A stretch of DNA of 64,000 nt, from contig JBAMDO010000224.1 of the NCBI GenBank assembly GCA_037074765.1, forward strand, positions 1 through 64,000, given 5' to 3'. Positions 37,758-51,723 of this stretch are shown piece after piece. The notes under the pieces were generated by a model. That model made no database searches and was not told the origin of the DNA. It worked only from the letters and a program-made list of their open reading frames with translations. Position 1 is the stretch's first letter. Every line of letters starts with the position of its first letter. The stretch is from Mansonella perstans (Eukaryota; Nematoda; Chromadorea; Rhabditida; Onchocercidae). The position numbers were made by a program, and so were the translations under genes.

Positions 37758-38643
37758 TTGATGGGAAAAAAAAAAATGGATAAATTAATCGATCAAAATT
37801 ATTCGCGATTAAGCGGTACACAAAGTAGATTTAGACCAATTCACAGCAATAACTTCCAATGTCGTACACAAGAATCTAAGCGAAAAAAGAAATGCTTCAT
37901 TAAGCATCTATAATAGACATCATTGTAATATTAGTTCACGAGAAACGCCACCGAGAAATTCCTTAGGGGTCTTCCAACTACTACTAAACGAACGAATGAA
38001 TGAATGAATGAATGAATGTGCTGTGATGGTCAAAGTGAGGGCAGCCTTTTAGATGCATGAGAATGTTTTGCTTTTTGAATAGAAAATAGAAACTGACTCA
38101 TATTTAGTTCTTTTTTTTTTTTTTTTTTTTTTTTGTCACTATGTCACATACTATGAACTTCGTGAACTAGGGAAACGTACGTAAATAGGCCTAAGTATGT
38201 TATACAAAGAGAAAGATAGAGATACGTAAATAGGCCTAAGTTTGTATATATATACAAAGACAGAAAGAGAGAGAGAGAGACAAAGAAATTAATAGTTATA
38301 GCTTATGGAAAAAAGGAATCGTTGATGATGAAGAAGCATTAAAAACAGCAGTGCCTGCTGTCACTGCTTCTACTACAACTTGTAGCTATTACATGCCTTT
38401 AAAGTATATGGCATATAGACGGATGAAATCGATGGGTGACAGATGGCATTGTGCTCAGCTTGGATAGGCTAGTCTAACCAAGCCTATAGGAAGAAGAATA
38501 GGGAACAGATGGCATTGCGGATTGGTTTTCATGCTTAGGCAATAGAATAAAAGGGTTGGCTAATTTTCTAACAACAACATGCCCATCCATCCATTTCATT
38601 CCATCAATCATAGTATGCTGGTAGCGTATCAGTGCAGGTAGAT

Positions 38644-38754
38644 ATGTGTGTGTGTATGTGTGTGTCTGTGTGTGTGTGTGTATGTGTGTGTATGTGTGTG
38701 TATGTGTGTGTATGTGTGTGTGTGTGTGTGTGTGTACGTGTGTGTGTGTGTACG
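38644..38754. repeat. (TG)n microsatellite with TA interruptions
   Basis: About 110 bases of TGTGTG interspersed with TATG and one TACG. The His/Thr-rich frames on the other strand are artefacts of the repeat. Confidence 0.95.
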
Positions 38755-38952
38755 TTAAAGATAATATAAATAGATGAAAAGAGAGAGAGAAAGTGATTGA
38801 TGATTGGACATTTGTCGTTTTTGATGAGAATATTATGTTGAAGGGAGAAAAATATGAAGGACAATGAACAAATGAGGACAAGAAATGAGGTGTCAAAGAA
38901 AGGATGTGATGCTTACTTCTATTTCACTTTCTCATTTTCTCTTTTAAAAATA

Positions 38953-39353
38953 CTTCTTCTACAAGAGAAATTGAATCTCTCTACGAGAGAAGTTGAATCT
39001 CTCTACGAGAGAAGTTGAATCTACGAGAGAAGTTGAATTTCTCTACAAGAAGTTGAATCTCTCTACGAGAGAAATTGAATCTACGAGAGAAGTTGAATTT
39101 CTCTACAAGAGAAGTTGAATCTCTCTACAAGAAGTTGAATCTTTCTACGAGAGAAATTGAATCTCTCTACGAGAGAAGTTGAATCTCTCTACAAGAAGTT
39201 GAATCTCTCTACGAGAGAAATTGAATCTACGAGAGAAGTTGAATCTACGAGAAAAGTCTCTCCACGAGAGAAGTTGAATTTACGAGAAAAATCTCTCTAC
39301 GAGAGAAGTTGAGTCTCCCTACAAGAGAAGTTCTCTGTACCAGAGAAGTTGAA
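38953..39353. repeat. 22-base minisatellite with internal hairpin
   Basis: About 20 units built on GAAGTTGAATCTCTCTACGA, with shortened variants. Most full units contain TCTCTCTACGAGAGA, a 6-base-pair stem around a TAC loop. Confidence 0.9.
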
Positions 39354-40153
39354 TCATCCATCAATCATCATCAATCAATCATTTCAATGCTTACACTGCA
39401 ATAAAGCCAATAAAATTTTTTTAATCTTTTACTGAAAAACTAAAAATCTTTCATTTCTTTATCATTGTTACTAGCAAAGCATATTTTATAAATAATAGCT
39501 TACGCTTCTTTGAAATTTTGAAAACTTGATTTATCTTTTCCTTAACTACAATTCATCATCTCTTTGTTAATGGAGCTCATACACGGTGCAAAATTTATGA
39601 ATTTTACTTTCCTTTGGCGGCAAAATGTTTACAATTTATTTGAAAAATAATTCATTGTTTATTGATTATGAATGAAATATTATTTAAATGAAGCATTTTT
39701 GAAGCAATATGAAAATAATTATAATAAATAATATAGTAGAATATAATAGAATTTTCAGACTAATCGATTAATTGTCATCGTAGCTTTCCTCTATCATTTA
39801 TCAAATTTTGAATGAGAAACCAACTGCAAAATTTATCGCTAAATTTTTAAAAATTAAGTGCATAAACATCAAAATAACAATAAAAACTATGAAGGGATGG
39901 GATATTAATTTTCATTCGTTAACTTATTTCTTCTTAACAATCTCTCCTTTCAATTTTTTTTTACAATTCTACTGAATTTTTTTATTTTATTTAATGTGTA
40001 TGGTATGAGTGTTAGTGCACGTTTTCTCGCTAATTGAACGGTCATCTAAGTAGCCAATGACCGAAAGAACAAAGAGCAATTCAATAAAGTAAAGGTCATA
40101 ATAATATCGTATTTATTTTCCAAATTATCACTGATCAATTTCAGGCAGCAAAA

Positions 40154-42609
<2,456 letters not shown>

Positions 42610-42864
42610 TAGCTTCATGCTACAAGTTGAAGCTTGCTGTTGTACATGAACATATCTAACTTATTTTTTAAATAATTCGTTGTGTAATGTTGTAGAAATG
42701 CTTTCAGTTCTGACTGTGTCGTTTTTATTTTTATTTGTTTCATACAATAATGCTGATTGGGATTTGGAAATGTCTTTCTTTATTTCATGTTTGATATCGC
42801 AATATTCTCAATTCTCCTTCGCAATTCTCTTCATTGTCATTTGTGACTCATTTTTTTCGATGAC

Positions 42865-42870
42865 AATAAA
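42865..42870 (+). terminator. Polyadenylation signal of katanin
   Basis: AATAAA lies 256 bases after the katanin stop and about 150 bases before the ERCC1 acceptor. It is the only perfect hexamer in that spacer. Confidence 0.55.
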
Positions 42871-43020
42871 GCTTTCATCGATGTTTTGCTAGATAAATTT
42901 ATGAGGATCTACCTATATTCCACTCATTCTTTTTGTAAACTGGTGGAGCAAATTATTTCTGTGACGCTGTGTATGTGATTTACACATACTTACAAATTTC
43001 TGCTCAATATATTGGATTTT

Positions 43021-43030
43021 TCATTTGCAG
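43021..43030 (+). promoter_or_regulatory. Putative spliced-leader acceptor before ERCC1
   Basis: TCATTTGCAG precedes the ERCC1 ATG by 16 bases and follows the katanin polyadenylation signal by about 150 bases, the spacing expected between two operon cistrons. Confidence 0.5.
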
Positions 43031-43046
43031 TGCTGACGTACCGGAA

Positions 43047-44397
43047 ATGGAAGTTCCTAGTTCCAGACAGTCAGGTTTACTTTAGTATTGGTATCATTTT
43101 ATTTAAAAAGTCTAGATTAAAGAAATAAAGCTAGAAATGCACGAGCACACTTCTTTGGAATTATCGGTATTGTATCTTACATGAGATATTTTACAGGAGC
43201 GACTTTGCTAAACTCAAGACTGATTATTAACCGGAAACGTCAAGAAGGAAATCCCGTACTGAAGTATATACGTAATGTGCCTTTCGAGTGGGCCGATATT
43301 AAAGTTCTGTTTAGTTTTGCTAAGCTGAATTTTTCAGTATTTTAATTTGTAAAAAAGAAAATGGATAAAGTTGAAGTATAAATGTTCACAACATTATAAT
43401 CTATTTGAAGAAAAGTTTAAATTCCAGGCTGATTTTGAGGCTGGTAAGGAAATGGGAATTTTGTATCTCAGTTTAAAATGGCATAAACTTCATCCAAATT
43501 ATATAGAGAGCCGCATAAACAGTGATGGTGTTGGGTATGCAATAAAGGTAAGATGATCGAAGAAGGCGCTAAATTTTAATGGTATTTTTCTACTGCTAAT
43601 TAAGTGAACACATCCTTTGTTCGAATATTCAAGACGAATAGAGATTGCAAATGATTGTTTAGTTTTCATATAGTTTTGGTTATATTATTTTAAGACGTAA
43701 GTTTTCTAGGTCTTGTTGGTGCTTGTGAATGTGGAACCACGCCATATTCTACGGGAATTAAATCTCTTTTGTTATCGAACTGGTTGGACACTTATGCTTT
43801 GTTATTCTGCTGAAGAAGCTGCAGAATACTTGGAAAATTTGTATATTTCGAGAAATAGAAATGAACAAAGCGCCATTAATGCGGTTGAAGAACGAAAAAA
43901 AAAGCGACTTTGCTTGCCAGATGACGACAGCGAGTTACATCAGGTAATTTATTCCTTTTTTGTCCGACCTTGCGCAAGATATGAAAAGTGAAGCTTTTTG
44001 TTGTTCCCCAAAGAAAAGTTTTAGTATAAAAAAGCAATAATGTGGTCTTTACCAAGAAAGTAGTTGTTTTAGCTTTCTTCTTACTACTTTCTTGGCATTC
44101 TGCGATTATTCATTAAGCTTCGTTATTTTCGCAATGAAAATGAGGATTGACCTGTTTTTTTGGAATTTTTCAAAGTGACAATTACGAAAAGCTGTGCTCA
44201 CTTTTCAGGCGGTCAAATTTCTTACTGTTATCCGGTCACTGACAATATCTGATGCGCAGAATTTGATTGCTACTTTTGGCAGCATCCGGAAAATAGCAAA
44301 TGCGGATATTGACAGTTTGCTGTTATGTCCTGGTTTAGGTCCTACGAAAGCAAGAAATATACACGCATTCTTTCGGACAGCTTTTAGGAAGACTTGA
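43047..44397 (+). CDS. ercc-1: ERCC1, non-catalytic partner of the XPF repair nuclease
   Basis: Five exons (43047-43074, 43197-43303, 43428-43547, 43710-43943, 44209-44397) give 225 residues. Conserved blocks are GNPVLKYIRNVPFEW, ILYLSLKWHKLHPNYI, LLVLVNVE, YSAEEAAEYLENL and a C-terminal double helix-hairpin-helix, ATFGSIRKI then LCPGLGPTKARNI. The central domain is nuclease-like but lacks the ERKxxxD active site of XPF, as expected. ERCC1 binds XPF through the HhH region and positions it to cut 5' of lesions in nucleotide excision repair and crosslink repair. It is shorter than human ERCC1 (297) mainly at the N-terminus. The ATG is 17 bases after TTTGCAG and 437 bases beyond the katanin stop, as expected for an internal operon gene. 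Confidence 0.93.
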
Positions 44398-44906
44398 AGT
44401 TTTTCATGCATTGTATGACATTATTGAATTAAATCTTTTAAAATTTGAACTCGTATGACTCGTATGTATGTAGTATGTGCTAGCATTCATAGCAAATCTA
44501 TATACCTGAAAATGATATATTTCTTTCAAGCGTTACAATCAAATAACATGTGTTTTATTTATAAAAAGACTATCGAGGATAAAGTAGGAAAGTTCGTGCC
44601 TTGCTTTCTTCTTCGTGTATCGGAATTGTTGAGCAAATGTAAATGTGGTTATTTGTCTAAGTGTCAGAGGTGAATTTTGATAATGATCTGTTTTGTAAAG
44701 CGTGAGCAGACGCTAGTTGTTTTGATTTTTTAGCAACGATTTCCTTTTCACGTAAAACTTTTCACGTAAAAAAAGTTTTGTATAAAAATTTTATTTCATG
44801 ACCTTTAGTTTTGATTTATTTTGGGGAATATGTAGATGGCTTTGCTTTTATTTCGTGATACACGTAGGTCTTTTTATTTAGCTTCCGCTTTCCTAAAGCT
44901 TGATTA

Positions 44907-44916
44907 AGCTGCTTAG
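44907..44916 (+). promoter_or_regulatory. Putative spliced-leader acceptor before NUBP1
   Basis: AGCTGCTTAG lies 13 bases before the NUBP1 ATG. The site is less pyrimidine-rich than its neighbours but is the nearest AG upstream of the start. Confidence 0.4.
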
Positions 44917-44929
44917 ATTGTCAAAAGCG

Positions 44930-47155
44930 ATGAATGATGTCCCTGAAAATGCGAATGAGAATTGCCCCGGTGCAACATCTGCGAATGCAGGGAAGGTGAT
45001 TTTTTTACCTCTGGTAGTGAAATTATGTTAGGGAGTTGGAAGCATCAGATTGGTAATAGGCATGTTCTGAATTTTATTTCCGTTTGTAAACGTTTAACGT
45101 ATAAAGTAATTTGGCTACAAACGTAGGTTTGCTAGTATCCAAACGCTTTGAAGTCAGTCGGTAGCTTTAATTTGCATTTTATTGTCAAGGTTAACTTTTG
45201 TCGTATTAAATATTAACGAATTAACAACATGTAAATTAGCGAAACAGATTTTTTTATGTCTAGGTATGTCGGAAAAAAAAAGCAAATATTTAAAAATCAA
45301 AATAAGAGGAATTCAATGACCATTTTTTAAAAAACCTCAAATGATATTTTTAAGTTTCAAAGATTCACGTCTTTGTAGGCCTTTTAATAATAACATAATA
45401 TTTCCGTGCTTTTTTTAATCACTTTTTCTAGTGCTGGTATATTGAAATTCATATTGTCTCATAGCATTTTCGTTTTTTTTTCGGCTAATTTTATGAATTT
45501 TTTTCCATATTTTAACCAACTAAATTGGCATAGAAAATTTTTGGAAATAAAAAAGTAGTCTACATATTATAGTCTTTGCAGTGGGCAACTGAATTTAGAA
45601 GATATTTTTAAAGCGTCAATAATATACTTGAAATTATTTATAAAAGTTGCAGGTAGCTTCGTGTGCAGGTTGTCCAAATCAGACATTGTGTGCATCTGGC
45701 GAAACCAAAAAACCGGACGTAGATCTTCTGGCAATTACGGATCGTTTAAAAGATGTTAAGCACAAAATTTTGATACTTTCTGGAAAGGGTGGTGTCGGAA
45801 AAAGTGCTGTGGCGGCTAATTTGGCTAGAGCGCTGGCGAAGGATGATAAGATGCAGGTAAGTCCATATTGGTTTGTTATAATGCAGGTAATTATTATTAA
45901 AGTTTTACTAAGCAATTGATCTTAAAATGAATGTTTGCTATGTAGAAGGACATGAAATCTTTGAAGGTTGGACTTCTGGATGTAGACATTTGTGGACCAT
46001 CACAAGCGCGAATACTGGGTGTTGAACAAGAAAGTGTTCATGAGAGTGGTGATGGTTGGTGTCCTATTGTTGTGAAAGATAACCTTATAATAATGAGCAT
46101 TGCATTCTTATTGCAAAACAGATCTGAAGCAGTTATTTGGCGAGGAGCGCGAAAAAATGCTTTAATAAAGCAATTTTTAAAGGTTGATTTCTTTGTTGAT
46201 ATTTTTTCCAGCTATTTGTTTAGATATTGAAATTAAGGAAATCTTCATTCAAGAATGAACTATGATACTATATAAAGAAAGTTAAATTTGTGTCCTAAGA
46301 TTTACGTATATTGATTTGGCCAGAATTTTAAATACCATAAATCAGTTTTGTCGTAAGTATGTATTTTTCCATGTACAAGTCAGGTGATCATTCTTTTCTA
46401 TATTGTTTTTCTTTTTGGAGTAAATCATAATCATTTGTTTTTAAAAACAATGAAATGAATCAGTCATAAACTGAATTTGTTGAAATTAGTTGAAGTGTTA
46501 TGGAATAGATTCGTTATCTTTTGAAATGTTAATATGCAGAACAAAATGCTTCTTTCATTGGACAGGAAATGAACATCACTCTCTGACAAATTGTGACATT
46601 TAAATTCAGGATGTAGATTGGGGAAATTTGGATTACTTATTGATTGATACACCTCCCGGAACGTCAGATGAACATATCTCCACTGTTCAGTTTCTTCTTC
46701 AAACTGGTTCTGTAGATGGTGCTATCATAGTAACTACACCTCAAGAGATATCATTGCTTGATGTTCGCAAAGAAGTCAGTGTTTTTCTCATCTTTAATAC
46801 TTTTACTTCTTATAGGAAAATCTATTGATCACATTCTGCCGATATTTGAAGCCATAACCTTTCGTTTTTTCAGATCAACTTCTGTCGGAGAACAAAAATT
46901 AACATATTGGGTGTTGTCGAAAATATGTCATCATTTATTTGTCCATGTTGTTCAAAGGTTTCACAGCTTTTTCCACGCACAACTGGTGGCGCTGAAACAA
47001 TGTGCAATGAATTATCTGTTCCTTTACTTGCTTCATTACCATTCGATAGTCATATGGCTGAATGTGCTGATGCTGGCGAAGACTACTTTGAGAAACACAA
47101 CAATTCATTTCTAGCTAAAGAATTTGAAAAACTTGCACGACTCATCTCCAAATGA
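44930..47155 (+). CDS. nubp-1: NUBP1, cytosolic Fe-S cluster assembly scaffold P-loop ATPase
   Basis: Five exons (44930-44995, 45653-45856, 45946-46182, 46610-46774, 46874-47155) encode 317 residues. The N-terminal ferredoxin-like motif is complete: Cys 12, 26, 29 and 35 (C-x13-C-x2-C-x5-C). The deviant Walker A GKGGVGKS is at 66-73. [19 protein letters not shown] and [14 protein letters not shown] follow. Near 247-250, CPCC fits the C-terminal CPxC that forms a bridging 4Fe-4S cluster in the heterotetramer with NUBP2. These separate NUBP1 from NUBP2, which lacks the N-terminal cysteines. The protein builds 4Fe-4S clusters for cytosolic and nuclear enzymes. The ATG is 14 bases after GCTGCTTAG and 532 bases after the ERCC1 stop. 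All junctions keep phase. Confidence 0.94.
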
Positions 47156-47683
47156 TAGTTTACTTTAGATATTACATTGAAAAAATGCTGGGAACTGCTC
47201 GAGCTCTTCAATGAAGAAGCCGTAACTGAGCGAAAAATTAGCTTAAATAATACATAAAGATGAGATTGGTTTTGATCATGGTAAATGATTGTTATTTACA
47301 CATTGTTATTGTTTGTTGCTTTCAATTTATTTTGAACTTGGCAATGTTGTAAAATGTGTTATAAATTTTTCACTGTTTCTTATCAATACTTTACACTGAA
47401 GTTTAATTGTGAGCAAACACAGTGCCTTGCTTACTAATATACTAATAGGGTTAGAAAATTTTGTGTGCATATTCCAAATTGAAGCAAAAATATGAAGCTT
47501 AAAATTTGAAGAGCCAATCTAGAAGATAAAATATATCTTCAAAGTATTTAGATTATAAAGTTTTTGTTGCTTATATTTATCATTACATATTGAAGTTTAT
47601 ATAGTTTCATAGTCGATGTTACAAATTGTCGACCCTTCTATATTTGCTGTGAACTTGTTTAAAAGACATCATTGTGCTTGAAT

Positions 47684-47693
47684 TTGGTTTCAG
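47684..47693 (+). promoter_or_regulatory. Putative spliced-leader acceptor before OXSM
   Basis: TTTGGTTTCAG ends 17 bases before the OXSM ATG. An in-frame TGA between the AG and the ATG fixes that methionine as the first one available after splicing here. Confidence 0.5.
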
Positions 47694-47710
47694 ACGAGTG
47701 ATCACTGACG

Positions 47711-50448
47711 ATGCTTTCAGGTTTGATGAAACGAGTTGTAATAACGGGTATAGGTATTGTAAGTCCATTTGGTGTCGGTAAAAAACTTCTATTTGACAAT
47801 TTATTAGCTAACAATGTTGCGCTGCGAAATGATGAGAAGTTCAAAGTAATTGTGGGACGAATTTCGGAACATGGGGAACATGGCCTTGATTTGAGTTCAT
47901 GGACATCTCGAGAGTTGAAACAAATGAGCAGAGGTACTTATTGAGGTTTTTTACTCGTCCTTATGAGGAAGTCAGTGTATTTCAAAAAGCTCATTTTGGG
48001 AGTTCCCATTGGATTCATTCCTTGTGGATCTTAACTTTGAATTTCCTATTTGATATTTGTTAATTTTGCAGACTATTAACTATTCTAGATTCTAGGCAGT
48101 GTGTTAGCACTCGTTGCAGCAGAAGAGGCAGTTAAAGATGCTGGTTTAAAGGAATGTCACATGGAGGAAACCGGTGTTAATGTTGGAATGGGTATAGCTG
48201 ATCTGGAGGTGATTTATGAAGTGGGTAAACAAATTACAGAAGGTAAAGGACATCGAGTGACACCTTTTTTTATACCACGTATACTGACCAACATGCCAGC
48301 AGGACATGTAAGTATCAAGTAAGTTCATGATGTTATTTGTTGTTTTTTTAAAGAGCTATTAATTTCGAACTTTTGATTTACTTATAAATAACTTATAGCT
48401 TATGGGACAAGCTCATTATTTACTTATAAAGCATTTATTTAAATTGTAGATTTGGTATGCGTGGGCCACAGCTTAGTTCTTGTACGGCATGTGCGACAGG
48501 TTTGCATAGTGTTGGAGATTCTGCAACATTTATTAGGATAGGTCGAACGAAACGTATGCTGGCAGGTGCGACTGAAGCATGTATCAATAGTATAGCAATA
48601 ACTGGATTCAGTCAGATGAGGTTTCGATTTTCTTTATATATTAAATATTTCTGATTAACCTATTTAAGTTTCACTCCGTCCACCCACTGGTATTTGTGAC
48701 AATTATGGGAGCTTGAAAAAAAAACTCATAGTAATACTGAGTCTTTAAAAATTTTCTAAAGTTTACAAGTGTTGTGTCATAGAGCTTGATCATATTACCA
48801 GAACATCGTATCACATCATTTACTTGTACATGGTTGCTCAAACCATAAGATCATCTTATCATCTTTGTTTTCGTGAACTTCTCTTCTCTGCTTGGATCTT
48901 CATTTCAAATCTTAACAGCATTACTGCATTAAAATTCTCCTGTTTTAAAATAGATTTTTTAATTACATGCGGTAGCATTAACTTAGTTCTTCGTATGCGT
49001 TAGTCAACCTTGATTTATTTATATATTCTGGACTTTGAGATTTTGATGTTTTTTATTCCAAAATTGCAGAGCATTAACTAAGACTTGTTCACGGCCATTT
49101 GACAAACGGCGTGATGGATTCGTATTGAGCGAAGGTGCAGCAATTTTGATTCTGGAAGAAATGGAAGAAGCACTTAAACGGAAAGCGAATATTTATGCAG
49201 AAATTAGGGGATACGGTAAACTATTTTGTGGTGGAATAATTTATAAATTAATAGGAGATTAAACTTGCTAGTTACATTTCGGTATATAGCGAGCTTTTAG
49301 ATGATTTTGACTTACAGTTAATAAAAGTTGGAATTATTTTTTATTTTATGTATTCATTGCAACTTTTTTTTGAAAATGCATAATCATTAATCTTTCGACA
49401 TGCATAATCAAATGAGATTCATCTGAAAAAAAGTTCATATATTCAATGCGTAAACAAACTGGCGACTTAGTGTGTTGTGGAAAATTCGAAATTGGAGTTC
49501 TCGATACAACAACTGATAATAAGTTAACCACGTAGAACGGAGTTTTGAATTATTTGTGGAGAATAATTGGGAAAAATTTGTAGCTGAGTGGTGTCACGAA
49601 GTGCAAAAAACCGAACGAGGACTCTCTTCCTTTATATAGACTACAATAAAATGATATGTGATCATAGTTCCGCTACCGTCTGGACATGGTTCTGACAATT
49701 AGACGAGAAGATCCAACTTCGAACATTATGGATCAATATAAATCGTAGCAAAACATTTTGTACAGAAAGTTGCGTCGAATTTTCCCCTACTTAGTGATTT
49801 GTTGATATTTAAAGGTGTCGCAGGCGATGCTTACCACATAACGACGCCATCAGAAGATGGTATCGGAGCTTTTCTAAGTATGGAAAGGTGTTTGGCTGAT
49901 TCATGCATCAATCCAGAGCAGGTTACGTACGTGAATGCTCATGCAACTTCGACTGTACTTGGTGATCATTTCGAATCACGAGCTATTGCTCGTCTTTTCC
50001 CTGGCGTTGCAGTTTCGTCGATTAAAGGTTAGTTACTCTTCTTATTATCTGAACTAATACATAGATTTACTGAGCTCCGAGTTCAGCTGCATAAATATTG
50101 TTAATCTTTTAAATTTTATTTCAGAAATAAAATTCCGGGATGAATTTTAAAAACAATTTCGTATGCAAGCAAGATTTCTAAATCTATCGACGTAATTTGC
50201 ATTTTGCAGGTCATATAGGTCATACTTTGGCTGCTGCTGGTGCCATTGAAACAGCAATTACAGCAATGTGTATTGAAAAAGGCAAACTGGTGGGGAATGT
50301 CAGATTGGAAGAAACTGATATTAAAGAGAATTTGCGATTTCTTAAACAATCAGAAAGATGGGATAAGGGACAAATGGCTTTAGTGAATTCTTTTGGTTTT
50401 GGCGGATCACACGCTACTTTGTGCTTATCGGCAATAGGAAATTGTTAA
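47711..50448 (+). CDS. OXSM: Mitochondrial-type beta-ketoacyl-ACP synthase (OXSM, KAS II family)
   Basis: Six exons (47711-47933, 48096-48318, 48450-48620, 49070-49215, 49815-50027, 50210-50448) code 404 residues. The thiolase fold begins [15 protein letters not shown]. The nucleophile is Cys 163 in [15 protein letters not shown]. The two catalytic histidines lie in VNAHATST and [12 protein letters not shown], and [12 protein letters not shown] closes the protein. This enzyme condenses malonyl-ACP with acyl-ACP in the mitochondrial type II pathway that supplies octanoate for lipoate. Only about seven residues precede the enzyme core, with an in-frame TGA just upstream of the ATG, so no mitochondrial presequence is visible. 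The ATG is 17 bases after TTTCAG and 555 bases beyond NUBP1. Confidence 0.93.
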
Positions 50449-50520
50449 TAATAGTTTTTTAAGAAGTATTGTGAAGTTTATAAATATCACTTTTTCATTG
50501 TTTTAAAATTTCTGATTTGG

Positions 50521-50526
50521 AATAAA
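50521..50526 (+). terminator. Polyadenylation signal of OXSM
   Basis: AATAAA lies 73 bases beyond the OXSM stop codon, in AT-rich sequence, and would end the last recognisable gene of the plus-strand cluster. Confidence 0.55.
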
Positions 50527-51723
50527 TGAGCTTTTGAAGTTCTATAATCTGAAAGGAATAAAGATCACTTTTTGCAATAGGCGACACATCGAAGTATTCA
50601 GACACAAAGGATTAAAGTAGTCAGTGTTCCTTTTTTCCTCAGTTTGGATTTTTCGAAAGATTCATTCATCACAAAAAGTTTGCGGAATAAGTAGCTGAAT
50701 AGATTTATATGAAGTTACATTTATTGCTGGAGATATTTTCACGTATCTCTATGCTAATAAGCTTTATTTTCTTGTTGTGTTTAATAAATCTATTAGAAAA
50801 ATGGAATTGAAATCTTTTATAATAATATCCACCGTTGCAAAAAAGTGAAAGAAATCATGGAATATTAAGTGCTTTGAAGCACAAGATGAACAACGGAGAG
50901 GGCTGCGCAATCTTTACGGAGGTAACTTTTCAACATTGGAAAAAAAGTTGGAATACATTTACCCTAAAGTTCTTTCAATTTCTAGAATAATCTTTTCTTC
51001 TGAAAACATGCTCTATCAACATCTTGTTAGATAATACGAATTACTTTTACTCAGCCGTCATAATTTATGTAATGATTCCATGAATGGTGCTGACACTAGC
51101 ATAATCGTTGGCACATTGTAATTTCAATTTTAGATAATCAAATTTAACTTCACTAAAAGGAGTTCGAAACTTCAGCTAAGTTATAATGATAGCATATGAA
51201 GCTTATGGAGCCGTTTCAAGTGACATCAATAGTTTTTTGAATTACCATACTTCTGAAATAGTGTTATGGGCGCTGAAATATTTCGTTTTAACTGAAGGAC
51301 ATTGACAGAAGCAATGAAAGCACTTATGATATGCTAAAATATTAACGAGAAGGAATGGTATTCTGGTGTGAATAAGGAGATGATGCAATTATTAGTGCAG
51401 TGGTTGCATTAAATTCATTTCTTACCATTAAATTTGTATTAATACTTGCGTCTTGTGTCTCTTTTCATATGCCTTAACATAGAACAATACAGTATCTTTT
51501 CAAAATTGGCATAGTATGTAAATAATTTTTATTATATACAATAAATGCATATACTGGAATGTTTTAAACTATATTACATTACTTTGACCATTGAATGTCT
51601 CCCGTATCGTGAATATACTTAAAATTTTTCATTCAAAAATGCTAGAAATAATAAAATCAAAGAAATACAATAGTTAAATATATATTTTTTTTTTTTTTTT
51701 TTGTAAATTTTTCAATTTTCCGT

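Larger units (their letters stand above)
37758..40143. other. Repeat-rich spacer between calcium sensor and katanin
   Basis: This divergent spacer of about 2.4 kb holds an (AATG)n run (37993-38018), a T24 tract (38111-38134), a duplicated ACGTAAATAGGCCTAAGT (38178 and 38224), a GA run, a TG array and a minisatellite. I see no coding exon. Promoters of both flanking genes must lie here. Confidence 0.8.

Noticed and set aside
38474..38896. Long minus-strand frames rich in His and Thr
   Set aside because: They are translations of the TG/CA microsatellite and flanking sequence, with no family similarity.
49346..49531. FFSDES motif recalling a Tc1/mariner DDE transposase in an OXSM intron
   Set aside because: Only the six-residue motif matches; neighbouring transposase motifs and terminal inverted repeats are not visible.
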